A DNA stretch of 15,940 nt from Xanthoparmelia taractica (Eukaryota; Ascomycota; Lecanoromycetes; Lecanorales; Parmeliaceae). A program made the position numbers and the translations under genes. Below, in pieces: positions 9,561-15,940 of this stretch. Each line of letters opens with the position of its first letter. Positions within the stretch are counted from its first letter, which is position 1. The stretch lies in the NCBI GenBank assembly GCA_033085395.1, contig MU853216.1, positions 1 through 15,940 on the forward strand, in the 5' to 3' direction. The notes under the pieces are model-generated. The model had not been told where the DNA came from, searched no databases, and saw only the letters and a program-made list of their open reading frames with translations.

Positions 9561-9780
9561 TTTATATATTATTATTTATTCTAATAGAAGAGTAGAAGAA
9601 AACTAATAAATATAATATCGATAGATTACTTAATAAGAAAATAATTCGAGAAAAGATATATTATTTAATAAAATAAAGCGACTAAGAAGAGTAATATAAT
9701 ATTTAATACTTTATTAACGATCTTTAAGACGTCTTAAAGATCGAGAAATTCGAAGAAATATTCTTAATATTAGAAGACTA
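9561..9780 (+). pseudogene. C-terminal chromodomain of the Gypsy (chromovirus) pol
   Basis: In the same frame as integrase, 9611-9640 reads YNIDRLLNKK and 9659-9712 reads a mutated YLVKWxxWxxEYxxWY, followed by INDL at 9713-9724. This is the layout of a chromodomain, which in chromoviruses binds modified histone tails and steers integration to heterochromatin. Three aromatic Trp codons have become TAA (9674-9676, 9683-9685, 9704-9706). An acidic tail (KFEEIFLILE) follows to about 9775. The domain identifies the element as a chromovirus; function is lost. Confidence 0.8.
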
Positions 9781-9869
9781 TAATGCACTCGTTAACGTTA
9801 TATATCGACGAATACTATATCGTCTATAATTATCTAAATAAATCTCGCTACTTTATTACTAATAGAATA

Positions 9870-9998
9870 AAGACGAACGAGATCTCGGAGGGCTCTCGAA
9901 ATAATATAAGAATCGGCCGGGTCTAAATTAGAGATTAATATATTCACGACTCTCGCAGTAAGCGACTCTAACGCTATCGCTTCGCCGCTTCGCCATAG
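9870..9998 (+). other. 3' untranslated part of the Gypsy element, less mutated
   Basis: Composition shifts abruptly to higher GC (CGGAGGGC, CGGCCGGG, CGCTTCGCCGCTTCGCC). It follows the end of the chromodomain frame. No coding signal is seen. AGGG at 9890-9895 could be part of a polypurine tract, but it does not abut a defined LTR. Confidence 0.4.
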
Positions 9999-10126
9999 TG
10001 TTAGACTACAACTAAACTAGCTAGCAAGGCGTCGTTAAGCTAGACAATAAAGAAAGTAAAAGCTACTATATATCTACTACATATATATTATTATAGAACT
10101 ATTATATAATAGCTTTAATTCTAATA
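9999..10126 (+). repeat. Possible Gypsy 3' LTR
   Basis: TGTTAGAC at 9999 and TTCTAATA ending at 10126 would make a 128-bp LTR with near-inverted ends, if the final TA was CA before mutation. It lies downstream of the chromodomain, where a 3' LTR is expected. Against it: no second copy is in the window, and the sequence just upstream is not purine-rich. Confidence 0.3.
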
Positions 10127-10180
10127 ATATTACTATTTAAATTTTATTAACTCTATATAATATAATTCTTACTTTATTTT

Positions 10181-10255
10181 ATTTCTTATAACTTAACTTA
10201 TTTCTTATAACTTAATTTATATCTTATAACTTATCTACTTCTTATAACTTTTATT
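10181..10255. repeat. 19-bp minisatellite, about 4 copies
   Basis: The core tcttataac recurs at 10184, 10203, 10222 and 10240 (periods 19, 19, 18). Units are similar but not identical and all are AT-rich. Confidence 0.8.
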
Positions 10256-12121
10256 TTTATTAATCTTTATACTCTCTTATTTAAATCTTACTTTCTTTAA
10301 GTTATTCACGCTTAGAATATTATTATATTTTATTCGCTAAATATTATAATTACGCTTAAATTAAGAATACTTTAATATATCTTTTACGTCGATAAATTCT
10401 AGAAATAAAAATAATAATAAGAATATAAATAATCTTTAAGAGAGAATTAGTCGATAGTCTATTGTAATCGTATCTCTAGAAACGAAATTTATATTTAATA
10501 AACACTAAAGACGAGAATTATTTTAAAACGAATAATATTATTAAAACGAGCTTATTATTATTATAAAATTATTTAAAGATTATAAATCGCTTTATTTCTC
10601 GAAAAGAATAAATTTAAATAATACGTAAATAATTAAGATTATAAGCTTAAAAATAAGCGACGCGAAGAGAGCGAGGTTATACTCTACTATATTCTCTACG
10701 AAAAACTTATGTATTAATTATATTAATAAGAATTAGATAGAAAAGATAAGAAGCGATTAAAATAATTTATTACGTTATTAAATAATCTTCGAAGTCTATT
10801 AAATATATAAGAGCGAAGAAATAGCGAAGAAATTTTGATTAGTTTTAGCGAATATTAAGATACGTAAATACGAAAATTACGAGCTAAGAGTGAGTTTACT
10901 ATTCGATAATCGCCGAGATAATCGTCACAATTTTACCGAGATTTCTCCGCTTCATTTCATTAACTTATATTTATACTTTCTTAATAACTTTATTAATAAT
11001 TATTTGATATAACTTAAATTGCTACTCTATCTCTCTCTAATAGAGATAAACTAGATAAGACCTTAAAACGCGAGAAGCGAGTCGCAAAAGGTGGAGAAAG
11101 ATAGGAATTTCTTAGAAACGTGATAATCTCCTGGGTCGCATCTTATCACTTCTAGAGTATTAGTTAATAATGATTAAACGTCGTAAAGCTATTAGCTATC
11201 TTTCAAGTGATCTAGCTCTTACTTCCAGTATCATTTTTAACCTCATATAAACTTCTGCTATATAAGAAATTCTACGTATTCTTCTTAGAGAGCTTGTAAT
11301 CGAAATTAAATATCTCTACTTCACTGGCATCTAGATAAGAGTCTTACAAATGCTTTTAAACTCTGCGATTTAATTAATTAATAACGATAAGAGCATCAAA
11401 CGTTCCTAGAATAAATAATAATTAACTTTTTAAGAAAGCGAGATTTCTATCGATAATTATCTATTCAACTCTTAGTTATCTCTTAATTAAAGTTATTACG
11501 AGATAATTATAAATAATAGAACTTAAAGACTATTCGAAAGTATCTCGTATATCGTTATAATAATTAGAAGAGAACGTTTAATAGAGAGATCAATGAAAGT
11601 AGAAATACTATATTAAGAACTCGTAAAGAATACTCTATTTGTAAAGTCTTTTTATAGCTTAAAGAGAACTATATGAAACGATTCCATGCTAGGGAGGATA
11701 CAATAGACTCTATAGAATAGATCTAATTCTTCTAGAATAGATTATATGAAGGTGACTAAATAATAATCAAGATAATAATGCGGAGACACAAATTTGTAAC
11801 GGTTCGACGATTATCGAATACGAAAATTAAATCTCAAAATATAACTTTATCGCGACGACGAAAAGAGTATGGACTATATGCGATAAACTCGAATTTAAGA
11901 AGATAGAAGTAAAGGCCTTTAGCTTAACAACTACACAAATACTAAACAAAATTACTACTATCTTAAAGCGCTAGCTTAGCGATTATTATTTCGATACGAA
12001 AACTCTATTTAGATATTATTTCGACGCGAAGATTAGAATAAATTATAAAACGTTATATAATACGAGATAATCTCTATTTGAATCTCAATTAATCGATAAT
12101 TTAAGCGAGATACACTTTAGC
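10256..12121. other. Decayed sequence without recognisable genes
   Basis: I read all frames and found no motif I can name. Most is RIP-type AT-rich DNA. Patches at about 11040-11400 and 11660-11830 have near-normal composition with CpA sites still present, so they may be single-copy spacer or parts of an element spared from mutation. A short imperfect duplication, tattatttcgaYRcgaa, occurs at 11984-12000 and 12015-12031. Confidence 0.5.
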
Positions 12122-13034
12122 AAAAGAGCGCGAATTTTTAAAGTAAAGAAATTCGCTATCTCTTTCGAAGAAAGCCCTACTCTTTTTTTCGATAAGCTAA
12201 GTTTATCTTCGCGAATAGATAAACTTATAATTAACTAAGAATCGTAGAATAAATATAATACTCTTTAAGATAGTATTGTTAATAACTTTATCTTTTTAAG
12301 TCTAAAAGATCTTAATTCGCTACGATAGTAATTTACTACGAAAATAGAATTACTATAATTAATAGCGCTTCGAGCGTAACTAGCTATCGCATAGGCCAAG
12401 CTTAAGAAAATTAAGAAGTTATTAAGTATAACGTAAAATAATCTAGAGATAGCGATCGAGAATCTATTTAGAGTAGAAGATATAAATATCTTTCTTACTA
12501 TATACGTTAAAGATCTACGTTAAATTATAAAGTAATTTATAGAGAATTTATAGCGTGTAATTAGATTAATTTTTTAGTTTATAAGTCTAATATAGATCGA
12601 GACTCGAATTAAGAAGAATAAGAATAGATATATTAAAGCTTTTTAGTTCGTTACTATATTATTAATAAACGTTAAGTAAATTTTATAGAGAAATAATAAT
12701 ATCGCGATAAAACTACGCTTATATCTTTTAGCTTTAGTAAAACAATTTTTTAATAATAATAATAATTCTTAGAAATAAAAGATCTCTCGAAGTAATAATC
12801 GCGTTAAACTATAGAAAGAGAGAGATATCGAGCTTAACGATATCGGGGAAACCCGATACGAATTATTAACTATTCGAACCGCATTAAATTTTAGTAGCGA
12901 TAATAGTAACTCTAATATTAACTTATCTATCTTCTTATTTCGAATACAACTAGCGCTAGCACTTATATTATCGATGCTTATATTTATTATACTACTATTA
13001 GGCGTATTTAAGTTAAAACTCCCTAGAAGCCGAG
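12122..13034 (+). pseudogene. Unidentified coding relic of about 900 bp, possibly gag-like
   Basis: One frame runs through this stretch with TAA/TAG stops at scattered sites and no frameshift. Open runs include residues around KKFAISFEESPTLFFDKL (12148-12201) and a 70-codon run at 12822-13031. I do not recognise the protein. The last part reads as an unusual hydrophobic run (Leu/Ile/Phe/Ser). Under RIP, Pro, Ser, Thr and Ala codons turn into Leu, Phe, Ile and Val, so the original was probably a Ser/Pro/Thr-rich low-complexity tail after an Asp/Asn/Ser segment. That, and the Gypsy protease fragment downstream on the same strand, make a gag protein a reasonable guess. No zinc knuckle is visible. 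Confidence 0.35.
12841..12858. other. Perfect hairpin with GAAA loop
   Basis: TATCGGG, GAAA, CCCGATA: a 7-bp perfect stem closing a GAAA tetraloop (GNRA class). Base composition is unlike the surroundings. It lies inside the open part of the unidentified coding relic, so it may be chance in coding sequence. Confidence 0.4.
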
Positions 13035-13185
13035 TAATAACTAAATTATTATTCGATCACCGCGTTAATTCTCGAGTTATGCGCTATTATATAAATTATT
13101 AAGTCGGCGTTTCGTAAGATACGTCGCGAATAATAGAAGATATTAAGACGATAGCAAGATAAGAGATTAAATATAAAATATAGTT
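13035..13185. other. Spacer, moderately mutated
   Basis: Continues from the relic with mixed GC (TCGGCGTTTCG, ACGTCGCG) and no recognisable frame or repeat. Confidence 0.35.
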
Positions 13186-13440
13186 TATATTAGGAAGGAA
13201 TATAATTAAGTTTAATGTAGATTTGAAGGGATCTCGTTGATTAGCGAGGGCGCTGGGTTTTTCCCGTTGCTCGACAGATTGTTACAAATTGTTAAACTAT
13301 TAGTATCTAACTAATATCTACCTCGGTCGTGACTAGTACTTACCTCGACCGGAGCAAGTAGTATTTAGATAGCAGTTTTCGTTAGAAAAAATCAATTATC
13401 TTTTCACTCAACTTTTCAACACTTAATACTAGTAGAAACT
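13186..13440. other. Low-mutation island, LTR-like
   Basis: A 250-bp island with many intact CpA sites. It contains a GGG-TTTTT-CCC hairpin (about 13256-13265), TGTTACAAATTG at 13279 that resembles an LTR start, and GGTCG...CGACC arms of an imperfect inverted repeat (about 13325-13353). Several candidate CA ends (for example TTCAACA near 13420) give no matching target duplication, so I cannot delimit an LTR. Confidence 0.35.
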
Positions 13441-13662
13441 TTTTAGATTTGTCGATAAATAGTATTAATTAAGAATCTTAATACTAGATATAGATTTTAA
13501 AATTATTACTTTCTTACTTATTTTATAGTACTCGATATTCTAGTAGTAGTAGTCTCTATCTTTATCGATACTAGCTACTTCGTTATATTAATTAATTATA
13601 CTTTTCTTCTAGAATAAGTATCTAATATTTATATCTATATTATAATATCTCTAATATTTATA

Positions 13663-14040
13663 CGCGATATTAATATAAATTATTATTTAACTAATTAATA
13701 TATACTACTAGAAATATATTTTCTAGATAAATATAATAATAAGAAAGTATAAATTAAAATTATTAGAGAAGCTTATTTAATAGATAGCTTAAAGATTAAA
13801 ATATTACTCGAAATCGATATTATTAGTCTAGAGAAGATAGATATTATTACTTTTTAGAATTAAGTCTTTATCGAATTCTACGCTATTACTATTAGTATTA
13901 ATCTCAAGTTATAATCTCGTAATATAACTATAAAGTCTATAATAGCTAAAAAGACTACGATACTATTATCTCGTAGTTAAATAATATTATTAATATATTA
14001 TATATCTCTATCAAAGAATCGAGATCTACTATTTAAGTCT
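13663..14040 (+). pseudogene. Orphan Ty3/Gypsy fragment: retropepsin end and pre-RT linker
   Basis: One frame holds LIDSLKIKILLEID at 13777-13818, matching the segment of Gypsy pol after the protease active site (LIDS...ILLGxD, with Gly now Glu). ISLEKIDI follows. The linker at 13951-14040 has TILLSRS then ISLSKNRDLLFKS, matching the fungal Gypsy pattern of a PPRS block followed by LPxxRDxLFE; Pro codons became Leu/Ser as RIP predicts. RT should follow directly, but after about 14050 the sequence no longer matches, so the fragment is truncated or joined to something else. The assignment rests on motif memory. Confidence 0.6.
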
Positions 14041-14071
14041 ACTATACGAAGATCTATATTAAAAGTCCTAA

Positions 14072-14091
14072 AATATCAAGTTCTTGATATT
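14072..14091. repeat. 9-bp perfect inverted repeat at a sequence junction
   Basis: AATATCAAG, TT, CTTGATATT. It lies just past the point where the Gypsy protease/linker match ends and may mark a junction or be a chance AT-rich palindrome. Confidence 0.4.
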
Positions 14092-14099
14092 CTTAATAG

Positions 14100-15100
14100 G
14101 GCTAATAGTTAAAATTCTTGAATATCTTTATTTTTTAGCTATAATTCTTTACATAGCTACGAATATACTTATTAGCTCGCTTAGTTGAATTATACGATTA
14201 TATATTATCTTTCTCGCGACTCTCTCGATACTCGTTATTTTCTTTTAAACGAATTATCTTCGTAATATATCTCGATATACGCTTAATTTAAGTCTAAATT
14301 CTCTTCTAAAGAAAATTCTTTTAATACTTAATCTAAGCTCGTTTTATCTTAATTCGAGTTTTAGATATATATTTTTTAATAATTTCTCGCTTTATTTGAA
14401 ATTAATAAGACTTAATTATATTAAGATTTAATAAATTTTCACATTAGAGTAAACGTATAATTTTTTATTTTATAAAGATTAATATCTATAACTTAAAAGT
14501 GAACGCTAAGATTTTATTCTTTATTATAATTATTTTAGAACGATTCTTTTTATACTTCGTAGCGAACTTAAGAAGCTTAGAAATAAGTGTTTATTATTAA
14601 TAGCGATATTAATTAATTCTCTTCTTTTTCTCTAAGATAATAATTTTTTTATTCTTAATTATAAATCTTTATTTAAACTTCTTTTTAAAAAGATTTCAAA
14701 GTCTTATATAACGTAAACTCGTTATTAATTCTTATTTCTTCTTAATCTTAAATTCTAGTTCTTTATTTATCTTAATTAGATTTATCTTATATTATTTCTT
14801 TTCGATTATAATTTCTTTAACTTAGATATTTAATAATCTTTTTTTATTATACGAGAAATAATGTTAAAAGATAAACTTTATAATCTCTTAAAATTAACGT
14901 CGAATAATAGACTTAATATAGATATTATTAAATTAACGCTATTAACGTACACGTTCTTATCTCGAGTTTAAGATAACACTAATTTTATTACTTTAAATCA
15001 CGTTCTTTTATTATTCGATAATTTAATTCTTATATCGAAGTGTAAATTATTAGTAAGCTTTCATTATACTTTCGTAAGAGACGATTTCTTCGTCGTTTTA
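14100..15100 (-). other. Unassigned decayed region, weak Lys/Glu-rich frame on the minus strand
   Basis: The plus strand gives no match here. Minus-strand reading from about 14850 down to 14550 gives a Lys/Glu/Ile-rich, coiled-coil-like stretch with few stops (for example KINKELEFKIKKK and ILEKKKRIN), followed by less clear sequence. It could be a gag or other element protein on the opposite strand, or a side effect of AT bias, since AAA/GAA/ATA codons are expected by chance. I cannot name it. Confidence 0.22.
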
Positions 15101-15102
15101 TA

Positions 15103-15107
15103 GAATC
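15103..15107. repeat. Target-site duplication of solo LTR, left copy (GAATC)
   Basis: GAATC directly precedes the TATTGAAAT start of the solo LTR and is repeated exactly after its end at 15273-15277. Confidence 0.88.
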
Positions 15108-15272
15108 TATTGAAATTTAGTTCCCAAATATTAGTGCAGCGATAATTCCCAGCCTTCTCACGGGAGCTGCTATGCCAGCCACTCAATTTTATATGTTAAG
15201 TAGAGTCTGCTTTAGAAGTGCATTCAATTACGTAACTTATTTTCTTAATATTCTCGTATTTGATTTTCAATA
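15108..15272. repeat. Solo LTR (165 bp), Copia-like ends
   Basis: It begins TATTGAAATTTAG and ends TTTTCAATA, near-inverted ends that would be TGTTGAAAT and TTTCAACA before G-to-A and C-to-T changes. It is flanked by a perfect 5-bp duplication. No internal element sequence lies next to it, so it is the product of LTR-LTR recombination. The ends resemble the Copia LTR at 7492, but the interior differs, so it belongs to another family. An imperfect palindrome GCAGC...GCTGC lies at 15136-15170. Like the other LTRs it has much higher GC than its flanks. Orientation cannot be told. Confidence 0.85.
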
Positions 15273-15277
15273 GAATC
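15273..15277. repeat. Target-site duplication of solo LTR, right copy (GAATC)
   Basis: Exact match to 15103-15107. With the LTR removed, the flanks join as one AT-rich sequence. Confidence 0.88.
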
Positions 15278-15840
15278 GAAAGTTATTACGCTTAAATACT
15301 CGAAGAATAGTTAATAATAACATTTTCTACTTAGTAGTAAATATAAACGAGATCTTTTTATAATTATAACGATTCTTTCGAATAACTATAATAATAGTAC
15401 TCTCGAGCTCGAGTATAATAATAGATAATCGTTTAGATCTAGATATATTCGTAACGTATTCTAATAGGTGCTTCTTAGACTTAATTAAATCGTAATGTTA
15501 ATCTCGTACTTATTTAATTAATCGAGTACTAGTCAATAAACTAATTTCGATAATTATAGTGATAATTTTACGAGCTATTTTAGTCTCTATTAGAGTTAAT
15601 ACTTATAGACGTATATTATTATTATAATTAATATTTTAAGTATTAGATATCTTAAAATATAAAGAAGATAGAAAGAACGAAGAAGATTAATCTTAAAAAA
15701 AGTTATATTTATATATATTTTTTTTCTATTTTTTATCGAAAATATATTTAATATTAATAAAAAAATTAAATCTTTAAAAATCTCGAAATATAATCGCTAA
15801 AATATATAAAAAGAATATCGCTTATATAGAAATTTATATA
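15278..15840. other. AT-rich decayed spacer
   Basis: No coding frame, motif or repeat recognised. The last 150 bp becomes nearly pure A/T before the terminal minisatellite. Confidence 0.5.
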
Positions 15841-15940
15841 TAAAGCATAGATATTTTATATATAGCATAGATATTTTATATATAGCATAGATATTTTATA
15901 TATAGCATAGATATTTTATATATAGCATAGATATTTTATA
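15841..15940. repeat. 20-bp minisatellite, at least 5 copies, cut by the window end
   Basis: Unit tatagcatagatattttata in exact head-to-tail copies at 15861, 15881, 15901 and 15921, with a first copy at 15841 differing at one base (taaagcatag). The array reaches the last base of the window, so its true length is unknown. Confidence 0.95.

Noticed and set aside
9999..10126. Solo LTR with its own target duplication
   Set aside because: The flanking pentamers (CATAG and ATATT) do not match. It is kept only as a low-confidence Gypsy 3' LTR.
12822..13031. Transmembrane protein encoded by the hydrophobic open run
   Set aside because: The hydrophobic residues are what C-to-T changes make of Ser/Pro/Thr/Ala codons, and there is no start or neighbouring gene structure.
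13245..13275. Rho-independent-type terminator (GGG-TTTTT-CCC)
   Set aside because: The organism is a fungus, the stem is only 3 bp with imperfect extension, and no gene ends there.
14550..14850. Minus-strand Lys/Glu-rich coiled-coil gene
   Set aside because: AT bias alone produces Lys, Ile and Glu codons. With no motif and several stops it is not called as a gene.

Overview
The window is an AT-rich, gene-poor block of a filamentous ascomycete (Pezizomycotina) genome, made mostly of dead transposons degraded by repeat-induced point mutation (RIP). The signs are stop codons in all frames, TpA everywhere, very few CpA/TpG sites in the decayed parts, and reading frames full of TAA/TAG that still match retrotransposon proteins over kilobases with almost no frameshifts. 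The species cannot be named from the sequence. I see no intact host gene, tRNA, rRNA or CRISPR array.

Layout: (1) 187-713 is the reverse transcriptase of a Ty3/Gypsy element, sense strand. (2) 719-7615 is a structurally complete Ty1/Copia element inserted in the same orientation. It has two 124-bp LTRs with TG...CA ends, an exact 5-bp target duplication (GTCTT), a probable initiator-tRNA-Met-type primer site, gag with a zinc-knuckle remnant, and pol with RT and RNase H remnants up to about 6744. A less mutated 3' segment of about 750 bp follows. (3) 7621 to about 9870 resumes the interrupted Gypsy element: RNase H, integrase and a C-terminal chromodomain, so the host element is a chromovirus. 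Removing the Copia element plus one target duplication (6902 bp) puts the two Gypsy halves back in one reading frame.

(4) 9870-13440 holds a possible Gypsy LTR, a 19-bp minisatellite, long decayed stretches I cannot identify, an unidentified 900-bp frame relic ending in what was probably a Ser/Pro/Thr-rich tail, and an LTR-like island. (5) 13663-14040 is an orphan Gypsy fragment (retropepsin end plus pre-RT linker). (6) 14100-15100 is unassigned, with a faint Lys/Glu-rich minus-strand frame. (7) 15108-15272 is a solo LTR with a perfect 5-bp target duplication (GAATC). (8) The window ends in a 20-bp minisatellite that runs off the edge.

Nothing here works as a system. The value lies in the insertion history: Gypsy first, then Copia inside it, then RIP over both. 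All three LTRs that can be delimited, and the Copia 3' region, were largely spared by mutation.
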